The position numbers were made by a program, and so were the translations under genes. From NCBI RefSeq assembly GCF_013155125.1, contig NZ_CP053564.1, positions 3,107,501 to 3,171,500 of the forward strand: a stretch of DNA of 64,000 bases, in the 5' to 3' direction. Of the stretch, positions 24,100-33,433 are shown piece by piece (within the stretch, counting starts at the first letter, position 1; every line of letters starts with the position of its first letter). The stretch is from Pseudonocardia broussonetiae (GTDB lineage: Bacteria > Actinomycetota > Actinomycetes > Mycobacteriales > Pseudonocardiaceae). Below the pieces are notes generated by a model. That model was not told the DNA's origin. It worked only from the letters and a program-made list of their open reading frames with translations, and did no database searches.

Positions 24100-25221
24100 A
24101 TGTCCGACGCACCGGGCCGCGATCCGTCCACCACCCCACTGCGCGTCACCCCTCCCTCCGGCGGCCGCCGTCGCCGCCTCGTGATCGGCGCGGCCGTGGC
24201 CCTGCTGGTCGTGATCGGTGTCGTCGCCGCGGTGGTCGTCGGCCGTGACCCGGCACCGTCGGGGGGCACCGGCCCGACCGCGAGCCCGCCCCCGGCCGAC
24301 GGGCTGGGCACCGACGTCCCGATCACCGTCGACGGCGACCGGATCCTGCGCAACGGGCAGCCGTGGTGGCTGCTGGGCTACAACTCGTTCGTCTGGTCCG
24401 GCAACTGCGGCGACGAGGACGAGCGGATGTCGGCCGAGCAGGTCGACGCCTGGTTCTCCTCGATGCGCCACGACGGCCACGGCGCCGTCCGCCTGTTCTT
24501 CTTCGAGAACTGGGACATCGACCGGCTCGACGCGGCGGTCGAGTCGGCCAAGCGGCACGACCTCTACCTGACGATCACGCTCGACGACGCCATCGCCGGC
24601 TGCGGCGAGACGGAGAAGGACGAGAGCTGGTTCGACGACCAGGGCGAGCGCGACGCCTTCCGCGCGCACATGACCTCGCTGCTGGAGCGCTACCGCGGCG
24701 AGCCCACCATCGCCTGGTTCGAGTACTTCAACGAGCCGTCCTACGAGGGCGGCGCGCTGCGCGAGTTCTACGACGAGATGGGCGCCGCGGCCGAGGAGGT
24801 CGACCCCGACCGCCTGTTCGCGACCGGCACCATCGCCCCGTACGCCGTCGGGGAGGACGCCGACTTCGCGACGCTCAACGAGTCGCCCGGCGTCGACATC
24901 GCCTCGCTGCACGAGTACGACGAGAACGAGGTCGAGTCCAACCACGGCCCCGACGTCCGCGGCGGCTCCGCGGGCAAGCCGGTGATCGTCGGGGAGTTCG
25001 GGCTCTACGCCTCGGAGTCCGGCGAGGAGTGCGACCGGGACTTCGCCGAGCGCGCCGAGCAGGCCCGCCTCAAGGCCGAGGCCTACACCACGGGCGCGGG
25101 CTACGCCGGCGCGATGATGTGGGCCTGGCAGCCCGGCCCGGACAACGCGTCGGAGTGCGAGTACGGCAACCTGGACGTCGACCCGACGGTCCAGGAGATG
25201 CTGCGCACCTACACGCCCTGA
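24100..25221 (+). CDS. Membrane-anchored GH5-like glycoside hydrolase, paralogue 1
   Basis: A 373-residue protein with an N-terminal signal-anchor (RRLVIGAAVALLVVIGVVAA, about residues 26-47), a short Pro-rich linker and a (beta/alpha)8 domain of clan GH-A. WLLGYNSFVWSGNCG, SMRHDGHGAVRLFFFENW, IAWFEYFNEPSYEGG (acid/base Glu in NEP), VDIASLHEYDENEVESNHGP and VIVGEFGLYAS (nucleophile Glu) are clear. Two near-identical domain copies lie at 38703-39841 (frameshifted) and 39914-41551. The closest family is GH5/cellulase-like, but the substrate is not known; the polymer made by this locus is the obvious candidate. It overlaps the acyltransferase gene tail-to-tail by 13 bp. Confidence 0.8.
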   Translation: MSDAPGRDPSTTPLRVTPPSGGRRRRLVIGAAVALLVVIGVVAAVVVGRDPAPSGGTGPTASPPPADGLGTDVPITVDGDRILRNGQPWWLLGYNSFVWSGNCGDEDERMSAEQVDAWFSSMRHDGHGAVRLFFFENWDIDRLDAAVESAKRHDLYLTITLDDAIAGCGETEKDESWFDDQGERDAFRAHMTSLLERYRGEPTIAWFEYFNEPSYEGGALREFYDEMGAAAEEVDPDRLFATGTIAPYAVGEDADFATLNESPGVDIASLHEYDENEVESNHGPDVRGGSAGKPVIVGEFGLYASESGEECDRDFAERAEQARLKAEAYTTGAGYAGAMMWAWQPGPDNASECEYGNLDVDPTVQEMLRTYTP

Positions 25222-26348
25222 GGCCGGTCCCGCCGCAGGGCCGCGGGCGTCCAGGACTTCAGGCGCAGCGCGGGTGACTCGACCCACGTCCAGCTCGCCA
25301 GCGCGAGCAGCAGCCCGGCGCCGAGCGAGGCCGCGGCGTACACGGGCAGCGGCCAGGCGGCACCGCCGACGAGCAGCAGCAGCGCCTGCGCCGGCCAGGC
25401 GTAGACGTAGAGGCCGTAGGACAGGTCGCGGCGCGCGCCGACCCGGTGCAGCCGCGGGCTCGACCCGGCCAGCAGCACCAGGTAGGCGACCGCGGCCGGC
25501 GCGATCGCGACGTGGACCAGCGTCGACGCCTCCGGGGTGGGCGCCATCGACGCGAGCACCAGGGACTGCACGAGCACGACCGCGGCGAGCGCACCGCCCG
25601 CCGGCCCCATCGGCAGCCGCGGCGCGAGCCGTGCGGCCACCGCGCCGGCGAGGAACATCGACCCGAAGCGCAGTGCGGTCTCCAGGGTCTCGCTGCGGCT
25701 GGTGAGCAGCGCGCCGTCGAGGAGCTCGGAGACGGTGAGCAGCCACACCGCCGCCGTCACGGCGAGCAGCGGCCACACCCGGTCGCGCAGCAGGCCGAGC
25801 GCGCCGAGCGCACCGATGCCGAGGTAGCACGCGAACTCGTAGAACAGCGTGTAGAGGGAGCCGTTGACGGGCTCGCCCCCGAGCGTCCCCGGCACCTCGT
25901 ACTGCTGGATGAACAGCGCGGCGTTGGAGGTGACGTAGGACAGCGCCGACCGCTCCCCGGTCCACGGGAACCCCGCGAGCGAGCCGAACTCCAGCAGTCG
26001 GGCCAGCGGGAGCAGCACGAACGCGCTGACGAGCAGGCACACCCAGAACGCCGGCAGGATCCGCAGGCAGCGGCGCCAGAGGTAGCGGGCGGTGGACGGC
26101 GAGGCCGCCCAGCTGCCGGCGATGAGGAAACCGCTCAGCGCGAAGAACCCGTCGACGGCCAGGGTGCCCAGGTCGACGTCACCGCCCGTGAGGTGGCCCA
26201 GCGGGTCCTCGTGGCCCTGGAACTTCAGGGAGTGGGAGAGCAGGACGAGCCCGGCCAGACCCAGGCGCAGGGCGTTCACGCTGTTGCGGCGCGGGTCGAA
26301 GGCCTGCGCGAGCGGGGTCTGGTGGAGGGCCGACGGGATGTCGATCAT
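25209..26348 (-). CDS. Acyltransferase family 3 (OafA/YrhL-like) membrane protein
   Basis: A 379-residue protein with about ten membrane segments, typical of acyltransferase-3 enzymes that acetylate or acylate surface sugars. The N-terminal RRNSVNALRLGLAGLVLLSH ends in the conserved His, and the FFALSGFLIAGSW motif follows. RYLWRRCLRILPAFWVCLL (RRxxRIxP type) is also present. There is no SGNH domain. ATG at 26348 has a near-ideal GGAAGGAG site 3-4 bases upstream, so the longer open frame is rejected. It is the only obvious acyl-decorating enzyme in the locus. Confidence 0.88.
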   Translation of the reverse strand: MIDIPSALHQTPLAQAFDPRRNSVNALRLGLAGLVLLSHSLKFQGHEDPLGHLTGGDVDLGTLAVDGFFALSGFLIAGSWAASPSTARYLWRRCLRILPAFWVCLLVSAFVLLPLARLLEFGSLAGFPWTGERSALSYVTSNAALFIQQYEVPGTLGGEPVNGSLYTLFYEFACYLGIGALGALGLLRDRVWPLLAVTAAVWLLTVSELLDGALLTSRSETLETALRFGSMFLAGAVAARLAPRLPMGPAGGALAAVVLVQSLVLASMAPTPEASTLVHVAIAPAAVAYLVLLAGSSPRLHRVGARRDLSYGLYVYAWPAQALLLLVGGAAWPLPVYAAASLGAGLLLALASWTWVESPALRLKSWTPAALRRDRPQGV

Positions 26349-26906
26349 GTGCTCCTTCCGGGGATCTCTACTCTCACGTGACAGTAGACTTCCACGGACG
26401 GCGGTGTGGGGGTGGGGGTGGTGGACGCTCGGTGATCGGTCGTGGTTCTCGGGTTGGGCTGGGTGGTGGGTTGCTCGTGGGTCGGGCCTGTTGTGTGTCG
26501 GGCTGGTGGCCGGGGTCGTGGGATGGAGGGCCGGTGGGTGCGGGGCGGCTTGGGTCTGCGCTCCGGCGGTCGGCCCGCGTTCCGGCGGTCGGCCCGCGCT
26601 TCCGGCTCGCCGTTTCCGCACCGCGAACCGACGCGGACGCCGGTGTGGAGGCGCGGGTCCTCCGGCGCGCCGAGCCGGTCTCGCGCGCGCGTAACCGGCT
26701 CCCGCGCACCTGACCGGCTCCCGCGTGCCCCCGGCGGCGCGCGGGAACTGGAAACGTGCGCGCGAGCGGGCCCGCGGTTCGTCTGTGGCGTCTGCTCAGG
26801 CGCTGGGGCTGGCCGGCCGTGAGTGGTGCGGCCGTGGTGGGGCGGGCTGGGGTGGGGGCGGCCGAGTTGGGGAGACCGAGGTGAGGTGGGGCGGCCGTGG
26901 TGGGGC

Positions 26907-27015
26907 GGCCGTGGTGGTCGGCTGAGGTGGGGTGGGGCCGTGGTGGTCGGCTGAGGTGGGGTGGGGCCGTGGTGGTCGGCTGAGGTGGGTGGGGCGGCTG
27001 AGGTGGGTGGGGCCG
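26907..27015. repeat. 29-bp tandem repeat, three full units plus a partial
   Basis: Units start at 26907, 26936 and 26965 and begin GGCCGTGGTGGTCGGCTGAG followed by GTGGGGTGG; a shortened variant continues to about 27015. The strand is markedly G/T-rich. No known family; a slippage-prone simple repeat is the likely explanation. Confidence 0.8.
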
Positions 27016-27078
27016 CCGAGGTAGGGCGGGCTGTGTGGTGCGGCGGGGTGGGGGTGGCCCGGGTGGTCGCGAGGGCGG

Positions 27079-27216
27079 GAGATCGTCAGGAGTGTGACGT
27101 CATGGTCGTGCGGACGGCCGTGTGGTCGCACTCCTGGTGATCATGAGGCGGTGATCGTCGAGAGTGTGCCGTCAGGGTCGCCGCCGGGGCGTTGAGGTGA
27201 CGTTCTCGGCGATCAC
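27079..27216. repeat. Two 66-bp palindromic elements of the 12.1-kb family
   Basis: Elements lie at 27079-27144 and 27151-27216. The second (GTGATCGTCGAGAGTGTGCC at its start, GATCAC at its end) is close to the 12.1-kb copies, including GAGGTGACGTTCTCGG in its right half. The first has strong inner arms, CAGGAGTG at 27087-27094 against CACTCCTG at 27129-27136. Both sit just beyond the flippase stop, a terminator-like position. Confidence 0.75.
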
Positions 27217-27244
27217 TGCGGGGCCTGCGGGGTCAAGAGCGGGG

Positions 27245-30200
27245 TCAGGGGCGGGGGTGGCCGTTGCGGCGGGACTCGTCGGGCCGATCGGCGTCGGAGG
27301 GGGAGGAGACGCGGTCGCGGTCGTCGCCGGCGTTCGTGCCGCTGTTCCCGTTTGTTCCGGCGCTCCCAGCGGCCCTGTCGGTGCCGTTGGCTCCGCCGTT
27401 CCCGTTGCCGCCGTTCCCGTCGGTGGGGTGGCTGTTCCCGTTGCCGCTGTTCCCGTTGCCGCTGTTCGCGGTCCGGCCGTTCCCGTGCTCGGTGGTCCGG
27501 CCGTTCCCGTTGCCGCCGCTGTTGCCGGGGGACGGTCGAGGGGACGGCTGCGGGCGGTCGCCGCGGGGAGTGGGACGCGGGGGGCGGCCGGGGTCGCCGG
27601 CGCGCGAGCCGTCGGGAGTGGGACCGGGCTGGGGCTGGGGGGCGTGGGGTGCCTGGCCCTGCTGGTGCGGGCCCTGCTGACCGGGGTGGGGCCCGCCGGA
27701 CCGCTGCTCGCCGGACCGCTGCTCGCCGGACCGCTGCTGGCCGGCGTGCGACCGGTCCGGGCCCTGCTGGTCGGTGTGCGCGCCCTGCGGGGCCGGGTGG
27801 GGCCGGCCGGGGGCCTGGTGGTCGGAGCGGGGCTGGTCGGGGTGCGGCTGGCCGGGTTGGGGCTGGCCGGGTTGGGGCTGGCCCGGGTTCTGGTGCCCGG
27901 GACGGGGAGGTCCACTCGCGCCGGGCGTCGGACGCGGAGGCTGTGGACCGTACGGGCTCGGCTGTCCGGGGGCGTGCTGGCCGGGGCCCGGCTGCCTGGG
28001 ACCGTGCTGGACGGGGGCGTGCTGTCCGGCACCGTGGTGCGGCGGGTTCGGCTGTCCGGGGCCGGGCTGTCCGGAGCCGTGCTGACCCGGGCCCTGCTGC
28101 CCGGGGCCGCGCTGGTCGGGGCCCTGCTGACCCGGGCCGTGCTGGTAGGGACCCGGTCGGTGCGGGCCTTGCGGGCTGGGACCGTAGGCGCCGGGACCCT
28201 GTGGGCCGGGCCGCTGCGGACCAGGACCTTGCTGACCAGGACCCTGCGGACCGGGACCGAAGGCGCCGGGGACAGGGGGCGGGCCGTAGGGCTGGGGCCC
28301 GCCGGGGTAGGGCGCGGGCGGGCGGTGGCCACCGGGGCCGGGGCCCTGGGGGTGCGGGCCGCCGGGCGGGCGGCCGTAGGGCGGGACGGGACCGTTGCCG
28401 GGAGGTGGGCCGTACGGGCGCGGCCCCTGCCCACCGGGTCCCTGCCCACCGGGTCCCTGCCCACCGGGTCCCTGACCACCGGGACCCTGTCCACCGGGTC
28501 CCTGCCCACCGGGCCCCTGCCCGGGGGCGGATCCAGGGAGAGGGCCGGCAGGAAGGGGTCCGGCGGGAACGGGGCCGCCGGGCACGGGGCGGGGCGCGGG
28601 GCCGGACCGCATCGGCTGGGGAACCTGAGGCTGGGCAACCTGAGGCTGGGCAACCTGAGGCTGTGACATCTGAGGCTGGGGAACCCGGGGCTGGTCGACC
28701 TGCGGCTGCGGCACCTGCGGCGACTGCTGAGGGCCGGGCTGGGGGACGCCGCCGCCGACGGGTCGGCCGTCGGGCCGCGGCGGGCCGACGGGGGGCAGGT
28801 AGCCGGGCCGCGGGGCGGCCTCGTCGGACCGGGCACCGTCGGCGTCGGACCGGGCGTCGGACCGGGCGTCGGACCGGGCGTCGGACCGGGCGTCGGACCG
28901 GGCGTCACCGGTGTGGGCGTCGTCGGGGTGCGGGGCGTCGGGGCGGGCGCCCGAGCGGAACAGGTCGGCGCCGGAGAGGCTGGCGCCGGCCGGGATGCGA
29001 TCCTGCCGTGTGCGCTCGGCGCCGTTCGGGTCGGCCCCGGTGGCGTCGGTCCCGCCGGCGTCGGCCGGGGCGGCGTCGGCCGGAGCGCGGTCGGGGAGCT
29101 GGACCGCGCGGGTGGGTTCGTCGACGGCCGGAGCGGGGGAGGAGTCCGGCGGACGCGCCTGCGTGACCTGCGTGGCCTCCGAGTCGGCGGAGGCGTCGGG
29201 GGTGGAGGAGGGGGTGGGGGCCGGCTCGGAGCTCGCCGACGGGACGGCCACGGCCTGCGTCGCCTCGGCGGCGGACAGGGTGGGGACGGCCTGGGTGGCG
29301 GCGGCGTCGGGCGCGGGGGCCGGGACGGGCCGGGGGACCGGCCGCTGCGCGGGCGGGCGCGGCTCGATCCGCGGCATGATCATCGTCTGCATCTGGGCCG
29401 ACGACAGGTCGTCCATGAAGTGGTTGCTGCGCGACGGGCGGGCGGCCATCGCGGTGGTCTGGTCGTCGACCGGGTCCGGATCGACCTCGGCCTCCTGGTC
29501 GAGGAGGTCGCGGCGCTTCCTGAGCTCGCGCCACAGCCGGTAGAACCAGAACGGGATGACGACGAGGTTGGCGAGCGCGAAGCCCCACTGCGCTCCGGGC
29601 GCCCCGGCGAGCACGACGCCACCGACGCCGCAGAGGAAGGTGAGCGAGCCGAGGACGATCTGGATCGGCAGCGTCGACGACGCGCGGTCGATCGCGTAGA
29701 GCATCACGACCGGGCCGATGGTGCCGCAGGCGAAGACCTGCGCCACGACCGCCGCGAGCAGGATCTCCGAGGTGCCCTGCCAGGTGTCGTCGAGCAGGAA
29801 GATGCCGACCTGGTCGGGCACGAGCAGGAAGAACGAGCCCCAGCACAGCCCCAGGAACGCGACGGCGCCGGAGACGCCGACGGCGGCGAGCAGCCACTGC
29901 CGGTCGGTCATGTTCTTGCGACGCCGGGAGAACTCGGGGATCGCGAAGCTCATCGCGGCCGAGGACAGGATCGAGGTCGGCCCCAGGATCAGGGCGGCGC
30001 CGCGCAGGGAGCCGAGCGCCTGCACCGTGCCGACTCCCGCGATCACCAGCATCGCGCCCTGGTTGGCGCCGTGGGCGGTGGCGGCGGAGGCGAAGAGGTA
30101 GCCGGTGAGGTCGCGGTGCTCGCGGAACCAGGCGGGGGCGCGGCGGGGGTCGGGGAACGTTCCCGACTGCTTGATGCCCATCCCGACGGCGGCCAGGGCC

Positions 30201-30739
30201 GAGACGCCCCAGGCGAGGATGAGCAGGCCGACCGACTCGGCGCCGAAGACGAGGAGCGCGGCGACGGCGCTGAGCTGGAACAGCGTCCACGTGCCGTCGC
30301 TCAGCGCGGCGGCCGACGGGCGGCCGCGGGAGAAGAAGACGTAGCGGTAGGAGTCCTGCACCACGACGATCGGCATCACGATGGCCAGCGCGAGCAGCGC
30401 GGCCGACGCGGGCCCGTCGAGCAGCAGCCCGGCGATGCCGCAGCCGATGCCGGTGACGAAGCCGATGGTCAGCGCAGTGCCGGTGGCGTGGCCCGCCGAG
30501 CGGTGGGCCTCGTCCTTCTCGGCGTCGGAGAACCGGATGTTCAGCGGCGACGTCGCCAGGGCCCGGCTGCCGCTGATGACCAGCGCGAACACGGTGAAGG
30601 CGACGGAGAAGCCACCGAAGGACGGGGCGTCGACCGAGTTGGCGACCATGAACGACAGCACCGAGTTGGTGAGGCTGACGAGCATCTGGTCGCCGAGGTT
30701 CCACCCGGCGCGGCGGGCGACGGCGGGGATCCTCACCAT
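27245..30739 (-). CDS. Wzx-like polysaccharide flippase with an approximately 720-residue low-complexity C-terminal tail
   Basis: A 1164-residue protein. About residues 1-430 form a polytopic MATE/MOP-like flippase domain (WNLGDQMLVSLTNSVLSFMV at the start, about twelve segments) that would move lipid-linked repeat units across the membrane. It ends near FYRLWRELRKRRDLLDQE. The rest is predicted disordered: an acidic/Ala/Pro part with five SDAR units (28836-28907), a QPQV/QPQM stretch, a GGQGP tandem repeat (15-bp DNA unit, about 28432-28525), Pro/Gln/Gly-rich repeats and a C-terminal NGNG-rich end. ATG at 30739 fits the flippase N-terminus, but no good ribosome site is seen; GTG at 30898 is an alternative. 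Normal flippases are about 450-550 residues, so the tail is exceptional. Confidence 0.82.
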   Translation of the reverse strand: MVRIPAVARRAGWNLGDQMLVSLTNSVLSFMVANSVDAPSFGGFSVAFTVFALVISGSRALATSPLNIRFSDAEKDEAHRSAGHATGTALTIGFVTGIGCGIAGLLLDGPASAALLALAIVMPIVVVQDSYRYVFFSRGRPSAAALSDGTWTLFQLSAVAALLVFGAESVGLLILAWGVSALAAVGMGIKQSGTFPDPRRAPAWFREHRDLTGYLFASAATAHGANQGAMLVIAGVGTVQALGSLRGAALILGPTSILSSAAMSFAIPEFSRRRKNMTDRQWLLAAVGVSGAVAFLGLCWGSFFLLVPDQVGIFLLDDTWQGTSEILLAAVVAQVFACGTIGPVVMLYAIDRASSTLPIQIVLGSLTFLCGVGGVVLAGAPGAQWGFALANLVVIPFWFYRLWRELRKRRDLLDQEAEVDPDPVDDQTTAMAARPSRSNHFMDDLSSAQMQTMIMPRIEPRPPAQRPVPRPVPAPAPDAAATQAVPTLSAAEATQAVAVPSASSEPAPTPSSTPDASADSEATQVTQARPPDSSPAPAVDEPTRAVQLPDRAPADAAPADAGGTDATGADPNGAERTRQDRIPAGASLSGADLFRSGARPDAPHPDDAHTGDARSDARSDARSDARSDARSDADGARSDEAAPRPGYLPPVGPPRPDGRPVGGGVPQPGPQQSPQVPQPQVDQPRVPQPQMSQPQVAQPQVAQPQVPQPMRSGPAPRPVPGGPVPAGPLPAGPLPGSAPGQGPGGQGPGGQGPGGQGPGGQGPGGQGPGGQGPRPYGPPPGNGPVPPYGRPPGGPHPQGPGPGGHRPPAPYPGGPQPYGPPPVPGAFGPGPQGPGQQGPGPQRPGPQGPGAYGPSPQGPHRPGPYQHGPGQQGPDQRGPGQQGPGQHGSGQPGPGQPNPPHHGAGQHAPVQHGPRQPGPGQHAPGQPSPYGPQPPRPTPGASGPPRPGHQNPGQPQPGQPQPGQPHPDQPRSDHQAPGRPHPAPQGAHTDQQGPDRSHAGQQRSGEQRSGEQRSGGPHPGQQGPHQQGQAPHAPQPQPGPTPDGSRAGDPGRPPRPTPRGDRPQPSPRPSPGNSGGNGNGRTTEHGNGRTANSGNGNSGNGNSHPTDGNGGNGNGGANGTDRAAGSAGTNGNSGTNAGDDRDRVSSPSDADRPDESRRNGHPRP

Positions 30740-30955
30740 GCGCGCACGACACGGCGGCACCGCGGGCCGTGGGGTCGTGCCGGCATCGTCATCTCCTCCG
30801 TCGTACCCCGGATCGGCCCAGGGACGCACACTCTCCGCCGACGAGAGCCTACCGGCCGGGGACGGGCGGAGAGGGGTGTGGGGATCCGGCGCGCTCACCC
30901 GTTCGGCGGAGCGTCGGGAGGAGGAGCCCGACGGACCGGCGGCGGAGCACCGGCG

Positions 30956-32236
30956 TCAGGCGGTGCGGCGCGGCTCCGGGGTGATCTCGGACACCGGTGC
31001 GGAGACCTCCGGGGCCGGGGCCGGTGCCCCGCGGCGCAGCACCCGCTGCCACGCCTCGCGGAGCACGCGGGTGAGCCGCCGGCGCACCATCGGTGCGAAC
31101 ATCGCGACCGCGGGACCCGGGTCGCGCAGCGACACGATCCCGAAGTCCCGCGCGCCGCGGTAGCTGCGGAGCACCTGCAGCGGGGTCTGGTCGCCGGCGC
31201 GGACGCGGGCGGCGGCGGCCCGGAACTCGAGGTCCGGGAAGATCGCCTTGCGCCCGTCGACCTGCTCGGGCTGCGGGCCCAGCGGGATCCCGGCCGCGGA
31301 CGCGTACAGCCGCCACGACCCGTCGACGCCCATCGCGTCGGCCAGGCCGAAGCCGTTGGGCACACGGACGTTGATCTCGATGAGGTACAGCTCGCCGTTG
31401 CCGCTGTGCCGCTTCGTCTCGCACGCCGAGATGCCGACGAACCCGGCGTGGTCGAGCAGCTGCCGGTTGATCGCCGCCGTGCCCGGGAGCCGGCGCGACT
31501 CCATGACCGACCCGACGCCGTAGTCAGGCGGCCACTGCCGCACCTTGCTGCGCGTGTAGTCCAGCGGGTACGAGCCGTCGCGGTCGCGGATGGTCACCGC
31601 GCACTCGAGGTCGGTCTCCGGACCGGGGACGACCTCGGTGACCAGCACGTCGATGCCGTGGTCGAGCAGCCGGCCCGCGCTCTCCAGGAGGTCGGCCTCG
31701 CTCTCCACGCGGATCGTCCCGTGCCCGACGGCGGCCCGCGCGACGTGCGCGAGGGTGGCCTTGAGCACGCACGGGTAGGTGATCGCGGCGGCGCGCTCGG
31801 CCAGCTCGGCGTGGGTGGAGACGAGGTGCATCCACGGAGCGCGCACGCCGATCTCCGCAGCCATCTCGTAGAGCCGCTTCTTGTCCATGACGGCGGTGTG
31901 CACGCCGTCGGTGGACTCGAACGTCCGCAGGTTCTCGGCCAGCTCGGTGCGGTGGGCGCTGACGAACTCGCTCGCGGCGTCGGAACCGCAGATGACGACA
32001 CCGCCCCCGGTGGCGGAGAGCGAGGCGAGCTCCGCGAGCCACGCGGCCGCGTCGGTGCGCGGGTCGGGCAGGGCCCGTCCGGTGACCCCGCGGCTGGCGA
32101 GGACGTGGGTAGTGGACGGGCTCGTGACGACGTGCACCTCGATGCCGCGGCGCACCAGCGCCCGCGCCACCGTCAGGCACCCGTCGTTGGGGTGCAGGAT
32201 GATGGCGCGGGGCAGGTCGGTCGCGGTGTGCGGCAT
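30956..32236 (-). CDS. ATP-grasp domain protein (carboxylate-amine ligase type)
   Basis: A 426-residue ATP-grasp protein. The pre-ATP-grasp domain begins PRAIILHPNDGCLTVARALV and has VVICGSDAASEFVSAHR. The ATP-binding lobe has FESTDGVHTAVMDKKRLYEM and TYPCVLKATLAHVARA, and the metal-binding end is GELYLIEINVRVPNGFGLAD. These enzymes activate a carboxylate as acyl phosphate and join it to an amine or thiol. It is the last biosynthetic gene after nucleotidyltransferase, aminotransferase, SDR and amidohydrolase genes, so attachment of a carboxylic or amino acid to an amino sugar is an attractive guess. The substrate is unknown. Confidence 0.82.
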   Translation of the reverse strand: MPHTATDLPRAIILHPNDGCLTVARALVRRGIEVHVVTSPSTTHVLASRGVTGRALPDPRTDAAAWLAELASLSATGGGVVICGSDAASEFVSAHRTELAENLRTFESTDGVHTAVMDKKRLYEMAAEIGVRAPWMHLVSTHAELAERAAAITYPCVLKATLAHVARAAVGHGTIRVESEADLLESAGRLLDHGIDVLVTEVVPGPETDLECAVTIRDRDGSYPLDYTRSKVRQWPPDYGVGSVMESRRLPGTAAINRQLLDHAGFVGISACETKRHSGNGELYLIEINVRVPNGFGLADAMGVDGSWRLYASAAGIPLGPQPEQVDGRKAIFPDLEFRAAAARVRAGDQTPLQVLRSYRGARDFGIVSLRDPGPAVAMFAPMVRRRLTRVLREAWQRVLRRGAPAPAPEVSAPVSEITPEPRRTA

Positions 32237-32308
32237 CAGGTGTCCGAATCATCCTTCGAGGTGCACGATGGCGTGATCGCGCTGCGGCGCGTGATCGGGG
32301 CGCCCAAG

Positions 32309-33433
32309 CTACACGCGCAGCCCGGGCACGACGCGCCGGGCGTTGTCGGCGTAGACCGCCTGCAGGAGCGCGCCGTCGAGCCCCATCCCGTACACCGACC
32401 AGCGGCCCTGTTGGGGTGGGTCGGCGCCGTAGGGGAAGTACTCGTCGTCGCTCTCCAGCAGGCGGAACCAGGTGCGGTACTGCTCGGGGCGGAACGGGAA
32501 CGAGTCGGTGCCCCACAGCACGCGGTCGGCGTGCCGGGCCAGGAACGCGGCGGCGCGGCGGGGCTGGCGGCCCAGCTCGGCCTCGCGGGCCGACAGGTCG
32601 ACGGTGAGGTTCGGCAGCCGGTCGAGCATCCGCGACGCGCGGTCGAGGTCCTCCGCCGAGCTCGCGACGTGCGCCCCGATGAACGTGGTGCGCGGGTGCG
32701 CCGCCACCACCCGCTCGAACGCGGTGACGAGCTCGTCGTGGCCGGGCACGTCGCGGGAGCCGTGGTGCCAGTCGGGGTGGCGGGTGAGCTCCTCGAACCG
32801 CTCGTTCGTGCGGTCGACCGGCTGCCAGAACGCCACCGGGTCGGCGGTGTGCATGAGGACCGGCAGGTCGAGGTCGGCCGCGGTCTCCCACACGTCGTAC
32901 AGGCGGGGGTCGTCGGGCTGCACGAGCAGGCCGTCGTGGTCGCGGACGTCGAGGCCGAGGTCCTTCCAGACCTTGATCCCGCCCGCGCCCGCGGCCTTCG
33001 CCCGGTGCAGCACCGCCGGCAGCAGCTCGGGGAAGCGGCGGTCGGTGAGCAGCGACCAGTCCAGGTGGCAGAACGTGAGGAACCGGCCCGGGTGGGTGCG
33101 GTCGTAGCGGTCGAGGTTGGCCTCGAGCTCGGCGTCCCAGCGGCCGTCGAGGTTGACGATCGTGGCGACGCCCAGCTCGTCCATCGACGCCAGCAGCGCC
33201 CCGACGTCGGGCGCCATCCACGCGTGGCCCTGGTTGAGCCACAGCCCGAGGTGGTTGTGGACGTCGACGGCCGGCACCCGCGCCCGCCCGACGGCCGTCT
33301 CGGGCCCGGTGAGCGCGGACCGCGGCGCGTAGCTGTGCAGCGGCTGGCGGCGCACCTTGAGCTCGTTGCGCGCGAGCCCCAGCCGGCGCCCGACCGCGTG
33401 GACGACCCGGGCGGGGGTGACCCGACGGATCAC
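32309..33433 (-). CDS. Metal-dependent amidohydrolase (amidohydrolase-2/TIM-barrel family)
   Basis: A 374-residue TIM-barrel hydrolase of the amidohydrolase superfamily. VPAVDVHNHLGLW supplies the HxH metal ligands, GIKVWKDLGLDVRDHDG a Lys-containing strand, LPVLMHTADPVAFW and TTFIGAHVASSAEDLDR further His ligands, and RVLWGTDSFPFRPEQY the final Asp. Family members decarboxylate or hydrolyse small organic acids and amides. GTG at 33433 overlaps the SDR stop as GTGA, so the two are co-translated. Its presence inside a nucleotide-sugar operon is unusual. It could deprotect an amide or process a sugar acid. The reaction is not known. Confidence 0.82.
   Translation of the reverse strand: MIRRVTPARVVHAVGRRLGLARNELKVRRQPLHSYAPRSALTGPETAVGRARVPAVDVHNHLGLWLNQGHAWMAPDVGALLASMDELGVATIVNLDGRWDAELEANLDRYDRTHPGRFLTFCHLDWSLLTDRRFPELLPAVLHRAKAAGAGGIKVWKDLGLDVRDHDGLLVQPDDPRLYDVWETAADLDLPVLMHTADPVAFWQPVDRTNERFEELTRHPDWHHGSRDVPGHDELVTAFERVVAAHPRTTFIGAHVASSAEDLDRASRMLDRLPNLTVDLSAREAELGRQPRRAAAFLARHADRVLWGTDSFPFRPEQYRTWFRLLESDDEYFPYGADPPQQGRWSVYGMGLDGALLQAVYADNARRVVPGLRV

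Larger units (their letters stand above)
26349..27244. other. Gene-free G/T-rich stretch with repeats between acyltransferase and flippase genes
   Basis: No credible gene was found in these 896 bp. The plus strand is strongly G/T-rich from 26378 to about 27060. It contains a 29-bp tandem repeat (26907-27015) and two 66-bp palindromic elements (27079-27216). The two flanking genes are both on the minus strand, so this is the 3' flank of the flippase gene and the upstream region of the acyltransferase gene. Confidence 0.6.
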
